Shown: piece by piece, positions 18,065 to 26,334 of the stretch
Layout of the letters: each line of letters starts with the position of its first letter
Numbering within the stretch: the stretch's first letter is position 1
Source: CAVQBC01 sp963848415
GTDB lineage: Bacteria > Actinomycetota > Thermoleophilia > Solirubrobacterales > Solirubrobacteraceae
Direction of reading: 5' to 3'
NCBI GenBank assembly: GCA_963848415.1
Contig: CAWKDN010000001.1
Span: forward strand, 372,001-436,000
Length of the DNA: 64,000 bases
The notes under the pieces: generated by a model
The model's input: the letters and a program-made list of their open reading frames with translations, nothing else
Database searches by the model: none
Told to the model about the DNA's origin: nothing
Position numbers and translations under genes: made by a program

Positions 18065-18400
18065 TCATGCGCGGCCGCGCAGGCGCTCCCAGGCCGCCCG
18101 CAGCCGCTCCTCCAGCGGGTCGTCGGCCTCGCCCCCGGTCCGCTCGCGCAGCTCGTGCAGCTGATCGCCGTCGACGCCCAGCACGACGCCGCGCTCGCGC
18201 AGCTCGGCGATCTGGTCGACGTCGGCGAAGTGCGGGCGCCCGAGCGCGTGCTGCTCGACGATCACCCCGTCGAAGATGTCGACGTTCTCGTCGCCCAGGA
18301 TGCCGTCCACGACGCCCACCCGCTCCCCGCTGCGGTCGTACACCGGTGTGCCGTTCTCCAGCGCCAGCGAGGCGATGGGCCGGCCGAGGTCGGCGTCCAT
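18065..18400 (-). CDS. PRC-barrel domain protein
   Basis: 111 residues from ATG 18400. The N-terminal half (GTPVYDRSGERVGVVDGILG) is a PRC-barrel strand pattern, followed by FDGVIVEQ and a charged helical C-terminus. PRC-barrel proteins are small stress- or RNA-associated proteins in actinobacteria; a specific role is not known. A TATCCT box at 18414-18409 lies 8 bases before the ATG with no Shine-Dalgarno. A longer frame upstream is a shadow of the nucleotidase gene. Confidence 0.75.
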   Translation of the reverse strand: MDADLGRPIASLALENGTPVYDRSGERVGVVDGILGDENVDIFDGVIVEQHALGRPHFADVDQIAELRERGVVLGVDGDQLHELRERTGGEADDPLEERLRAAWERLRGRA

Positions 18401-18512
18401 GGCGAGTGAGGATACGGGCCCGCGGGGCCGGGTTTGCCTAACCTTCACATCTGGGCGGCGCCGGCGCGCGACCCTGGCGCCCGCACCGGTTATCGCGAAG
18501 GGGAGGCACCGC

Positions 18513-20258
18513 ATGTCGAGCACTCGTGGACCGGCCATCGTGGTGGCCGGGCTGATCGCCGCGCTGGCGCTGGCGCTGCTGCCGAGCGCCGCCGCCGGCA
18601 AGCCGCGCCGCTGGCAGCGGCCGGTCGACGTCCAGCTGCTGGGGCTCAACGACTTCCACGGCCACCTGGAGTCCACGACGCCCGGGACGATCCGCTTCGA
18701 CGCGACGACTGCGCCCGTGCCGGCGGGCGGCGCCGAGTACCTGGCCACGCACGTCCGGCAGCTCGAGGCGCTCAACCGGCGCAACACCCTCGTCGTCTCG
18801 GCCGGCGACCTGATCGGCGCCAGCCCGCTGCTCTCGGCGCTCTTCCACGACGAGCCGACGATCGAGGCGATGAACCAGATCGGGCTCGACCTCAACGCGG
18901 TCGGCAACCACGAGTTCGACGAGGGCGCGCGCGAGCTGCTGCGGATGCAGCGCGGCGGCTGCCACCCCGTCGACGGCTGTCAGGACGGCACCGGCTTCGG
19001 CGGCGCAGACTTCGACTTCCTCGCCGCCAACGTGGTCGACGAGGACACCGGCCGCACGCTGTTCCCCGCCTACGCGATCAAGCGCTTCGGCGGCGTGAAG
19101 GTCGGCTTCATCGGCATGACGCTCGAGGGGACGCCGAACATCGTCTCTCCCGCGGGGGTCGAGGGCCTGCGCTTCGAGGACGAGGCCGAGACGGCGAACA
19201 AGTACGCGGAGGTGCTGCGCCGGCGCCACGGGGTCCGGGCGATCGTCGTGCTGCTGCATCAGGGCGGGTTCCAGACGCCGCCGTTCTCGATCGACGGCTG
19301 CAACGGGATCGGCGGGGAGATCGTCGACATCGTCGAGCGGACGACCACGCGCGTCGACCTGTTCGTGACCGGCCACACCCACTCGGCCTACAACTGCGTG
19401 ATCGACGGGCGGCGGGTGACGAGCGCGAGCTCCTTCGGCCGCGTGATCACGAAGATCGACCTGCGGCTCAGCCGCCGCACCCGCGACGTCGTGGCGCCAC
19501 CCGCCGCGGCGAACCGGATCGTCACCCAGACCGTGCCCAAGGCGACCGACCTCACCAGCCTGATCGCCCGCTACGACCAGATCGCGGCGCCGCTGCGCGA
19601 CGAGGTGATCGGCAACATCACCGCCGACATCACCCGCACCGCCGACGACTCCGGTGAGAGCGCCGCCGGCAACCTGATCGCCGACGCGCAGCTCGCGGCG
19701 ACCGCCTCGCCCGACACCGGCGCCGCGGTGGCGGCGTTCATGAACCCGGGCGGCGTGCGGGCGGACTTCACCTTCGCCCCGAGCGGGGCCGAGGCGCCGG
19801 GGGCGGTGACCTTCGGCGAGTCCTTCACGGTGCAGCCGTTCGGTAACTCGCTGGTGACCATGACGCTGACGGGCACCCAGCTGCTGGAGCTGCTCAAGCA
19901 GCAGTGGTGCGGGCAGACCGGCGGGCGGCGGATCCTGCAGCCGTCCGCGAGCGTGGCCTACACCTTCGACGCGAGCGCGGCGACGGAGATCACGGGCGCG
20001 GCGTGCGCGAGCGCCCCGAACCCGGTGTCCGGGCTGACCATCGGCGGCGCAGCGGTCGACCCGGCGGCGAGCTACCGGATCACCGTGAACTCGTTCCTGG
20101 CCGACGGCGGGGACGCGTTCACCGTCCTGCGCGAGGGCACCGACCGGCTCGGCGGCGAGGTCGACACGGACGCGCTGACGGCTTACCTCGCGCCGTCGTT
20201 GGAGCCAGGCACCGCGGTCGGGCCGCCGGCGCTCGACCGGATCACGGTCGTCCCGTGA
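18513..20258 (+). CDS. Secreted 5'-nucleotidase / 2',3'-cyclic phosphodiesterase family protein
   Basis: 581 residues from ATG 18513 behind GGGGAGG. A signal peptide spans about residues 1-29 (VVAGLIAALALALLPSAAAG). The metallophosphoesterase domain shows GLNDFHGHLE, SAGDLIGASP, VGNHEFDEG, and GHTHSAYN, the five-motif dinuclear site. The C-terminal 5'-nucleotidase domain contains GNLIADAQLAA, FMNPGGVRADF and ITVNSFLADGGDAF. It should release nucleosides and phosphate outside the cell. No sortase motif or membrane anchor is visible at the C-terminus. Confidence 0.93.
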   Translation: MSSTRGPAIVVAGLIAALALALLPSAAAGKPRRWQRPVDVQLLGLNDFHGHLESTTPGTIRFDATTAPVPAGGAEYLATHVRQLEALNRRNTLVVSAGDLIGASPLLSALFHDEPTIEAMNQIGLDLNAVGNHEFDEGARELLRMQRGGCHPVDGCQDGTGFGGADFDFLAANVVDEDTGRTLFPAYAIKRFGGVKVGFIGMTLEGTPNIVSPAGVEGLRFEDEAETANKYAEVLRRRHGVRAIVVLLHQGGFQTPPFSIDGCNGIGGEIVDIVERTTTRVDLFVTGHTHSAYNCVIDGRRVTSASSFGRVITKIDLRLSRRTRDVVAPPAAANRIVTQTVPKATDLTSLIARYDQIAAPLRDEVIGNITADITRTADDSGESAAGNLIADAQLAATASPDTGAAVAAFMNPGGVRADFTFAPSGAEAPGAVTFGESFTVQPFGNSLVTMTLTGTQLLELLKQQWCGQTGGRRILQPSASVAYTFDASAATEITGAACASAPNPVSGLTIGGAAVDPAASYRITVNSFLADGGDAFTVLREGTDRLGGEVDTDALTAYLAPSLEPGTAVGPPALDRITVVP

Positions 20259-20264
20259 CGCGCA

Positions 20265-20304
20265 CCGCCGGGCGGCCGGGGTTTGCGCTCCGGCCGCCCG
20301 GCGG
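20265..20304. terminator. Strong hairpin after the nucleotidase gene
   Basis: A perfect 15-bp GC stem (CCGCCGGGCGGCCGG / CCGGCCGCCCGGCGG) with a 10-base loop, 6 bases after the stop codon. No U-tract, as usual for such genomes. Confidence 0.75.
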
Positions 20305-20322
20305 GCACAATCGGCCCATCCC

Positions 20323-20682
20323 GTGACCGAGCCTCCGCTCAACCGCCGCGAGCTCGAGCGCTACGTGCTGCGGGTCGCAGACCGCTGGCCCATCGAGCTC
20401 GCGCTGGTGGGCGGCGCGCGGGTCGACGACCTGCGCGGGCGCGGGGCCCAGCGCGAGCGCGGGCCCGAGTACGTCGTCGTGCTCGTCTCCGAGCACTTCG
20501 ACGGCGTGCCGTGGCTCGAGCGCGTCTACCAGGCGGGGCGGCTGTGGGACGCGCTGGAGATGGGCTCCACCGTCGACGTGCACTGCTACACGCCCGCGGA
20601 GTTCGCCCGCCGGCGTGAGTCGCTGCGGGTCGTGCGCGAGACGGTCGAGCACGGGCTCGAGCTACTGCCCGAACCGGCGTAG
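20323..20682 (+). CDS. Small nucleotidyltransferase-like protein
   Basis: 119 residues from GTG 20323. The pattern IELALVGGARVDDL...YVVVLVSEHFDG...VDVHCYTPAEFARRRESL recalls the MNT-type nucleotidyltransferase fold, with a C-terminal helix seen in small domain proteins of that type. The catalytic GSxxxxxxDxD motif is not intact, so catalysis is doubtful. A CACAAT box at 20306-20311 sits 11 bases before the start and there is no Shine-Dalgarno. Confidence 0.6.
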   Translation: MTEPPLNRRELERYVLRVADRWPIELALVGGARVDDLRGRGAQRERGPEYVVVLVSEHFDGVPWLERVYQAGRLWDALEMGSTVDVHCYTPAEFARRRESLRVVRETVEHGLELLPEPA

Positions 20683-20708
20683 GTCCCACCGCCCCCCGGC
20701 ACACTTTC

Positions 20709-20741
20709 TGAACCGGCCGGGGACGCGCTGCGTAACGCAGC
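20709..20741 (+). promoter_or_regulatory. Putative ECF-type promoter with inverted repeat
   Basis: TGAACC (20709-20714), 16-base spacer, CGTAAC (20731-20736) matches the GAAC...CGT layout of ECF sigma promoters. The -10 is embedded in the inverted repeat GCTGCGT-A-ACGCAGC (20727-20741). It lies 26 bases before the ECF sigma gene, suggesting autoregulation. Confidence 0.55.
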
Positions 20742-20767
20742 CCGTGCCGGCCGTGTCTTCAGGTCCG

Positions 20768-22102
20768 ATGATCGCCCCTTCGACGACGCTGCTGCGCACC
20801 CAGTCCGACGAGCGGTTGGTCGCGCTCGCCCGCGAGGGCTCCGACCGGGCCTTCGAGGTCATCGTCCAGCGCTACCGGCGGCCGCTGCTGCGCGCGTGCC
20901 GGCGGATCCTGCCCGAGGCGCGGGCGGAAGATGCCCTCCAGCAGACGCTCGTCGCGGCCTGGCGCGGCCTGCGGCGCGGCGACGAGGTGCGCGAGCTGCG
21001 GCCGTGGCTGTTCCGGATCGCGCGCAACTCGGCCTTGAACACGCTGCGGGTGTCCGGCTACGACCACGAGGCGCTGGCCGAGTCGCTGCGGTCCGCCGGC
21101 GGTCCGGCGGACGAGCTCGAGCGCCGGGAGATCGTGCGCCAGACGCTGGCGGCGGTCGCCGCCCTGCCCGAGCGCCAGCGCGACGCGCTGCTGCGCACGG
21201 CGCTGGAGGGCGCCAGCCAGGAGGAGATCGCGCGCGACCTGGGGCTCACCAGCGGGGCGGTGCGCCAGCTCGTGCACCGTGCCCGGACCAGCCTGCGCGC
21301 CGCCGCCACGGCGGTCGTCCCGCTGCCGCTCGTGACCTGGCTGGCGCTGCCTGGCGCAGGCGCGGGCGCGGCGGGAGCGGCAGCCGCCGGGGGCGGAGCG
21401 GCGGGCGCCGGGCTGGCGAAGGCCGGCGCGGTGGCCGTGCTGGCCACGGGCGCCGTCGTGGCGCCGATCGCCGTCTCGGGCGACGGGGCCGATCCGGTCC
21501 GCGAGCGCGACCGGGGCGCGAGCCGCGTGGTCCGCGCGCAAGCCGGTCCGAGCTCGCCGTCGCCGAGTCCGTCTCCCACCGGGGCGGTCGCCGGCGCCAG
21601 CGGGGAGTCGGCGGACGACCGCAGCGGCGGGGACGACGGGCGCGGACGCGGACGGGGTCGAGGCCGCGGGCGCGGCGGTGACGACGACCGCTCGGGCCGG
21701 CGCGGCGGAGACGACGACCGTTCCAGCGGCCGCGGGGGAGACGACGATCGCTCGGGTGACCGCGGCGGGGACGACGACCGGAGCGGCTCGGGCTCGTCGG
21801 GCGGCTCCGGCTCGAGCGGATCCGGATCGTCGGGTGGCTCGGAGGGCTCGGACTCTGACGGGTCGGGCTCGTCCGGCGGATCGGGTTCGTCGGGCGGGTC
21901 CGGCTCCTCGGGCGGGTCGGACTCCTCGGGCGGGTCCGGCTCTTCTAGCGGCTCCTCGGGCGGGTCCGGCTCGGACGAGGTGCGCTCGGGCGGGTTCGAC
22001 GCCGACGAGGACAGCGGCTCCGGGTCGGGCGGGCTCGGGTCGAGCGGGTCCGGCTCCGGATCGGACGACTCCGGCTCCGGCGGATCCGGGTCAGACGACT
22101 GA
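20768..22102 (+). CDS. ECF sigma factor with membrane segment and long Ser/Gly/Asp tail
   Basis: 444 residues. Region 2 spans about 15-95 (AFEVIVQRYRRPLLRACRRIL, RPWLFRIARNSALN) and region 4 about 125-178 (LPERQRDALLRTALEG, QEEIARDLGLTSGAVRQLVHRAR). Two hydrophobic Ala-rich stretches follow (about 183-205 and 218-236). From about 255 to the end the sequence is low complexity: (GGDDDRS)n repeats and then Ser/Gly runs. The sigma would be tethered to the membrane with the tail outside, a one-protein sensor in place of a separate anti-sigma; that is inference. No anti-sigma gene is adjacent. Confidence 0.88.
   Translation: MIAPSTTLLRTQSDERLVALAREGSDRAFEVIVQRYRRPLLRACRRILPEARAEDALQQTLVAAWRGLRRGDEVRELRPWLFRIARNSALNTLRVSGYDHEALAESLRSAGGPADELERREIVRQTLAAVAALPERQRDALLRTALEGASQEEIARDLGLTSGAVRQLVHRARTSLRAAATAVVPLPLVTWLALPGAGAGAAGAAAAGGGAAGAGLAKAGAVAVLATGAVVAPIAVSGDGADPVRERDRGASRVVRAQAGPSSPSPSPSPTGAVAGASGESADDRSGGDDGRGRGRGRGRGRGGDDDRSGRRGGDDDRSSGRGGDDDRSGDRGGDDDRSGSGSSGGSGSSGSGSSGGSEGSDSDGSGSSGGSGSSGGSGSSGGSDSSGGSGSSSGSSGGSGSDEVRSGGFDADEDSGSGSGGLGSSGSGSGSDDSGSGGSGSDD
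21640..22095 (+). repeat. Low-complexity repeat encoding the sigma factor tail
   Basis: A run of GCG-GAC-GAC-GAC-CG units (about 21670-21785) gives way to tandem TCGGGCGGGTCCGGCTCC-type units (about 21785-22090). Such repeats change copy number by slippage; here they remain in frame. Confidence 0.8.
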
Positions 22103-22180
22103 CGCTCCGCCCGCCCGGGCGAGACTGCGGCGCGACGGGTCGCCGGGGCAGCGAGTGGTCTGACAGCCCGGTCGGGCATC

Positions 22181-22465
22181 ATGGACCGGGTGAGCTCTCC
22201 GATCGACGAGGAACTGCAGGACCGCGCGCGGCGCCTCGTCGAGGACCTCAACCTGACGACGCTCGGCTGGCAGATCCCGAGTCACCGGGTGATCGAGGAC
22301 TTCGCCGGGCACGAGCACGGGCTGCGCGCGCAGGAGGCCGATCCGGAGGCCGACGAGCGCAGCTTCGCGCTCTACGACCCCGAGGCCGGCGGCGACGCTC
22401 AGCCGATCGCGGTGATGGTCGAGCGGGAGCGGGTCTGGACCCTGCTCCCGCCCACTTCGGACTGA
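22181..22465 (+). CDS. Hypothetical small acidic protein
   Basis: 94 residues starting MDRVSSPIDEELQDRARRL, rich in Asp and Glu, with no recognisable domain. Codon use (GC-rich third positions) supports translation. GTG 22190 is an alternative start. It lies 78 bases after the sigma gene and could share its transcript. No function can be proposed. Confidence 0.6.
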   Translation: MDRVSSPIDEELQDRARRLVEDLNLTTLGWQIPSHRVIEDFAGHEHGLRAQEADPEADERSFALYDPEAGGDAQPIAVMVERERVWTLLPPTSD

Positions 22466-22573
22466 CGGCCGCCAGCAGCGCTCACGTGTCGCTTCGGCGG
22501 GCGGGCGAGCGTGACGGACGGACTCGTCGCCGTGTCGCCGGCTGACGCGCCGCGGGGGTTACCCTCCGGCGCG

Positions 22574-23041
22574 ATGACGCCGCGCCCCGACGACGCCGTG
22601 CGAGCCGTCACCACGGTTCGCGCGGCTCCGGCCGAGGCGTTCGCCCGCTTCACCGACGGGCTCGCGGACTGGTGGCCGGCCGACTACACCTGGAGCCAGG
22701 CGGTGCTGGAGACGATCGCCATCGAGCCGGGTGAAGGCGGGATGTGCTTCGAGCGCGGCCCGCACGGCTTTCGCATCGACTGGGGGCGGGTGCTCGCGTG
22801 GGAGCCGCCGCACCGGCTCGTGTTCACCTGGCAGATCGGCCCGCACCGCGACCCGGTGCCCGACCCGGCCGCCGCGAGCGAGGTCGAGGTCGGCTTCAGC
22901 GCCGCCGAGAGCGGCACCCGCGTCACGCTCGAGCACCGCGGCTTCGCCCGCCACGGCGAGGAGGGCGAGGCCTACCGCGAGGCGATGGGCTCCGACGCCG
23001 GCTGGCCGCTGATCCTCGACCGCTTCGCCGCGAGCGGTTAG
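22574..23041 (+). CDS. SRPBCC/AHSA1 family protein
   Basis: 155 residues from ATG 22574. It shows AHSA1 features: VRAAPAEAFARFTDGLADWWP, VLAWEPPHRLVFTWQIGP, and the C-terminal GWPLILDRFA helix. The start is set by a TACCCT box at 22560-22565, 8 bases upstream, without a Shine-Dalgarno; an in-frame GTG/ATG at 22511 lies before that box. No ArsR partner is adjacent, unlike the pair at 2683-3506. It is convergent with nadA, overlapping it by 4 bases. Confidence 0.82.
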   Translation: MTPRPDDAVRAVTTVRAAPAEAFARFTDGLADWWPADYTWSQAVLETIAIEPGEGGMCFERGPHGFRIDWGRVLAWEPPHRLVFTWQIGPHRDPVPDPAAASEVEVGFSAAESGTRVTLEHRGFARHGEEGEAYREAMGSDAGWPLILDRFAASG

Positions 23042-24015
23042 CCGATCGCCACCATCCGCTCGATCGCGACGCGCGCCCGCGCGGCGATGTCGTCGGGCAC
23101 CCGCACGACGGGCTCGCCGTCGCGCAGGGCGTCGCGCAGCTTGGGCAGGGTGATCATCTTCATGAAGCGGCACGACGCCGCCTCGTTGGCCGCCACGAAG
23201 TCCACGTCCGGCGCCGCCTGGCGCAAGCCGTGCAGCATCCCGGTCTCCGTCGCCACGATCGCCGTCCGGCCCGGCTGGGCGTCGCGTGCGTAGCCGAGCA
23301 TCCCGCCGGTCGAGAGCATGTGCACGCCCTCGGCGTCGACGTCGCCGGCCGCCACGTACTCCATCACCGACGTCGAGCAGCCGCACTCGGGGTGGATGAG
23401 GAAGTCGGCGCCCGGATGGGCGGCGCGCTTGGCGGAGATGTCGCGCGGGCGGATGCCCGCGTGCACGTGGCACTCGCCGTCCCAGACGTGCATCGGGCGG
23501 CCGATGACCTTCTCCACGTAGGCGCCGAGGAACATGTCGGGCCCGAAGAGGATCTCGGTGTCCGCGCCGTGCTCGGCGTAGATGTGCTCGACCACCGCGA
23601 CGGCGTTCGAGGAGGTCACGCAGTAGTCGGTCTCGGCCTTGACCTCGGCGGAGGTGTTGACGTACATCACGACCACCGCGCCCGGGTGCTGGGCCTTCCA
23701 CGCGCGCAGCTGCGCGCCGGTGATCGAGTCGGCCAGCGAGCAGCCGGCGTCGGGGTCGGGAAGCAGGACGGTCTTCTCCGGGCACAGGATGGAGGCCGTC
23801 TCGGCCATGAAGTGCACGCCGCAGAAGGCGATCGTCGAGGCCTCGGCCGCGGCGGCCTGCTGGGAGAGCCCGAGCGAGTCGCCGACCACGTCGGCGACCT
23901 CCTGGATCTCGGGCACTTGGTAGTTGTGGGCGAGGATCACCGCGTCGCGCTCGCGGGCCAGGGCGCGGATCTCGTCCTGCAGCGCGGGGATCGACTCGAG
24001 CGAGAGGAGGGTCAC
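23038..24015 (-). CDS. nadA: Quinolinate synthase NadA
   Basis: 325 residues from GTG 24015, overlapping the nadC stop codon. The three Fe-S cysteines are visible in FCGVHFMAE (Cys65), TDYCVTSSNA and HPECGCST. The enzyme condenses iminoaspartate with dihydroxyacetone phosphate to quinolinate in de novo NAD synthesis. The upstream L-aspartate oxidase NadB is not in the window. Translational coupling puts nadA last in a prfB-nadC-nadA unit. Confidence 0.96.
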   Translation of the reverse strand: MTLLSLESIPALQDEIRALARERDAVILAHNYQVPEIQEVADVVGDSLGLSQQAAAAEASTIAFCGVHFMAETASILCPEKTVLLPDPDAGCSLADSITGAQLRAWKAQHPGAVVVMYVNTSAEVKAETDYCVTSSNAVAVVEHIYAEHGADTEILFGPDMFLGAYVEKVIGRPMHVWDGECHVHAGIRPRDISAKRAAHPGADFLIHPECGCSTSVMEYVAAGDVDAEGVHMLSTGGMLGYARDAQPGRTAIVATETGMLHGLRQAAPDVDFVAANEAASCRFMKMITLPKLRDALRDGEPVVRVPDDIAARARVAIERMVAIG

Positions 24016-24857
24016 GGGGAGAGCTCCAGGATCAGGGACAGGTCCAGGACGGGCGACGAGTGGGTCAGCGCACCCATCGACACATAGTGTATCCCTGGAA
24101 TGGTCGCATAGACCAAAACTGTCTGCGCATCGACGTTGCCGGACACCTCGAGCTCCGCCCGGCCGGCCACCCGCTCGACCGCCGCGCGGACCCGCTCGGG
24201 GCTCATGTTGTCCAGCAGCAGGCGCGGCGCGCCGGCCGCCAGGGCCGCGTCGATGTCGGCGTCGTCGCGCACCTCGACCGCCAGCGGGAGCTCGGGACGG
24301 GCGGCGCGCACACGGCGGACCGCCTCGCCCACGCCGCCGGCCGCGGCCGCGTGGTTCTCCTTGATCAGGATGGCGTCGTACAGACCGGCACGGTGGTTCG
24401 CGCCGCCGCCGTGGACGACCGCGGCCTTCTCCAGCCGCCGCAGCCCGGGGGTGGTCTTGCGGGTGTCGAGGATCGTCGCCGTCCCGCCCGCGGCGGCGAC
24501 CGCGCGGACCACGCGCGCCGTCGCCGTCGCCACGCCGGAGAGCCGGCCGAGCAGGTTCAGCGCGGTCCGCTCCGCGGTCAGGATCGGGCCGGCGGCGCCG
24601 TCGATCGCGAGCACCGCCGCGCCCGCCCCGCGCCACTCGCCCTCGGGACCGAGGCGCTGCAGCTCGACGTCTGGATCCAGCCGGCGGAAGACGGCCCCGG
24701 CGACCTCGAGGCCCGAGATGACGCCCGGGGCCTTCTGGGTGATGCGCGCCCGCGCCCGCGTCCCGGGCGCGACCGTCGCCGCCGTGGTGACGTCGCCGTC
24801 GCCGACGTCCTCGGCGAGCGCGCGGTCGAGCAGCGCGAGCGTCGCGGGATCGAGCAC
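24012..24857 (-). CDS. nadC: Quinolinate phosphoribosyltransferase NadC
   Basis: 281 residues from GTG 24857. Signature motifs are LNLLGRLSGVATAT, DTRKTTPGLRRLEK, GGGANHRAGLYD and the C-terminal EVSGNV...GIHYVSMGALTHS. It converts quinolinate and PRPP to nicotinate mononucleotide. It begins 10 bases after prfB and overlaps nadA, so the three genes form one transcript. Confidence 0.96.
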   Translation of the reverse strand: MLDPATLALLDRALAEDVGDGDVTTAATVAPGTRARARITQKAPGVISGLEVAGAVFRRLDPDVELQRLGPEGEWRGAGAAVLAIDGAAGPILTAERTALNLLGRLSGVATATARVVRAVAAAGGTATILDTRKTTPGLRRLEKAAVVHGGGANHRAGLYDAILIKENHAAAAGGVGEAVRRVRAARPELPLAVEVRDDADIDAALAAGAPRLLLDNMSPERVRAAVERVAGRAELEVSGNVDAQTVLVYATIPGIHYVSMGALTHSSPVLDLSLILELSP

Positions 24858-24867
24858 GCGCGGCGGG

Positions 24868-25984
24868 CTACTCGCCGTCGCGGGCGCCCGCGAGCAGCTG
24901 GGCGCGCACGAAGTCGTCCAGGTCGCCGTCGAGCACGCGCTCGACGTTGCCGGCCTCCTGCCCCGTGCGATGGTCCTTGACCAGGGTGTACGGGTGCAGG
25001 ACGTAGGAGCGGATCTGCGAGCCGAAGTTGACGTCCTGGGCCTCGCCCTTGGCGGCGGCGATCTCCTCGCGGCGCTTGCGCTCCTCGAGCTCGGCGAGCT
25101 TCGACTGCAGCATCTTCATGGCCGTCAGCCGGTTGGAGGACTGCGAGCGCTCGTTCTGGCACTGGACGACGGTCCCCGTCGGCCGGTGGGTGATCCGCAC
25201 CGCCGAGTCGGTCTTGTTGACGTGCTGGCCGCCGGCGCCCTGGGCGCGATACGTGTCGATCTGCAGGTCGTCGTCGTCGATCTCGATCTGGCCGATCTCG
25301 TCCACTACCGGCGAGACCTCCACCCCGGCGAACGACGTCTGGCGCCGGTGGGCGGCGTCGAAGGGCGAGAGCCGGACGAGCCGGTGGACGCCCTTCTCGG
25401 CGGAGTAGAGCCCGTAGGCGTTCTCGCCCTCGGCGCGGAAGGTCGCGGACTTGATGCCCGCCTCCTCCCCCGGCTGGGCCTCCAGGAGCTCCACCGTGAA
25501 GCCACGACGCTCGGCCCAGCGCATCAGCATCCGCAGGACCATCTCGGCCCAGTCCTGGGCGTCGGTCCCGCCCGCCCCGCCGTTGACGGTCACCAGCGCG
25601 TCGCCGGCGTCGTAGGGGCCGGCGAACAGCCGCTCCTCCTCGAGCTGGGCCAGGCGCGTCTCGACCGAGGCGAAGGCCTCCTCCACCTCAGCGGCCAGCT
25701 CGGGGTCCTCGTCGGCGAGCTCGACCAGCGCCTCGAGGTCGCCGACATCGGACTGCAGGCGCGTGAAGCCGTCCAGGCGGCGCTGCGCGCGCGCGTGCTC
25801 GGCACCGACGCGGCCGGCGGCCTCCGGCTCGTCCCAGAAGCCGGGCTCGCCCATCTGCTGCTCGAGCGTGCTCAGGCGCTCGGCGAGGGCGGCCGGGTCA
25901 AAGATAGTCCGCGAGGAGCGTGAGCTGCTCGCGGATCGCCGCCAGGCGCTGCGGCGTCGGCTGGGTGGTCACCGGTCCGGCCAT
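24868..25984 (-). CDS. prfB: Peptide chain release factor 2 with programmed +1 frameshift
   Basis: The frame from ATG 25984 runs 28 codons and stops at an in-frame TGA (25900-25898) in the context TAT CTT TGA C. Shifting +1 continues as DPAALAERLSTLEQQMG... to 24868, giving a 371-residue RF2. The main part has the GGQ hydrolysis motif (AQGAGGQHVNKTDSAV) and the RF2 SPF stop-recognition triplet (RLSPFDAAHRRQTSF). RF2 reads UGA/UAA and controls its own synthesis at this site. A TAGCCT box at 25997-25992 is 7 bases before the ATG: leaderless. Confidence 0.95.
25898..25906 (-). promoter_or_regulatory. prfB +1 frameshift site
   Basis: TATCTTTGA on the minus strand, followed by C, is identical to the classical RF2 recoding slip site. 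The upstream Shine-Dalgarno-like enhancer of the enterobacterial site is not obvious; GCTCCTCGCGGAC precedes it. Confidence 0.9.
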
Positions 25985-25991
25985 GGCGCTG

Positions 25992-26010
25992 AGGCTAGCG
26001 GACCTATCCT
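25992..26010. promoter_or_regulatory. Back-to-back -10 boxes for prfB and the DUF4031 gene
   Basis: TAGCCT (minus, 25997-25992) lies 7 bases before the prfB ATG, and TATCCT (plus, 26005-26010) lies 11 bases before ATG 26022. The two starts are only 37 bases apart and neither has a Shine-Dalgarno. Confidence 0.55.
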
Positions 26011-26021
26011 CTCCGGCCCAG

Positions 26022-26306
26022 ATGACCCTGCTGGTCGACGAGCTGCGCCGCTACCCGCACGCCCCGTTGGCGCTGAAGCTCTGGTGTCACCTCGTCAGCG
26101 ACGCCTCCTACGAGGAGCTGCACGCCTTCGCCGCCCGCCTGGGCATCCCGCGCGAGCGCTTCCAGGGCGACCACTACGACCTGCCGCCGTGGCTGCGGGC
26201 GTCGGCCGTGGCGCTCGGGGCCGCGGAGGTGGGCACCGGCGAGCTGATCGCCCGCATGCACGGCCCGCGCGGCGACCGGGCGCGGCGGCGGCGAGCCGTT
26301 TCCTGA
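26022..26306 (+). CDS. DUF4031 family protein
   Basis: 94 residues from ATG 26022: MTLLVDELRRYPHA, then WCHLVSDASYEELHAFAARLG and RFQGDHYDLPPWLRASAVALGA, the DUF4031 pattern. These small actinobacterial proteins have no established biochemical role. The C-terminus is Arg-rich. Divergent from prfB and apparently leaderless. Confidence 0.85.
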   Translation: MTLLVDELRRYPHAPLALKLWCHLVSDASYEELHAFAARLGIPRERFQGDHYDLPPWLRASAVALGAAEVGTGELIARMHGPRGDRARRRRAVS

Positions 26307-26325
26307 TACCCCTATGGGGTATAGT
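26306..26325 (+). promoter_or_regulatory. CsoR-like operator overlapping a -10 box
   Basis: ATACCCCTATGGGGTAT (26306-26322) is a 7-3-7 inverted repeat of the G/C-tract type bound by CsoR/RcnR metal or persulfide sensors. It overlaps TATAGT (26320-26325), which lies 9 bases before GTG 26335. No csoR gene is in the window. Confidence 0.65.
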
Positions 26326-26334
26326 ACCCGGACC

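Noticed and set aside
21640..22095. A CRISPR array in the repeat-rich stretch
   Set aside because: Units are short, uninterrupted, in frame and encode the sigma tail; there are no spacers.
25855..25984. prfB starting at 25854 as a plain truncated gene
   Set aside because: The exact recoding site TATCTTTGAC and an upstream frame in the right position show the programmed frameshift instead.
26314..26334. ATG 26314 as start of the DUF4396 gene
   Set aside because: It lies inside the CsoR-like dyad and before the -10 box; GTG 26335 fits transcription better.
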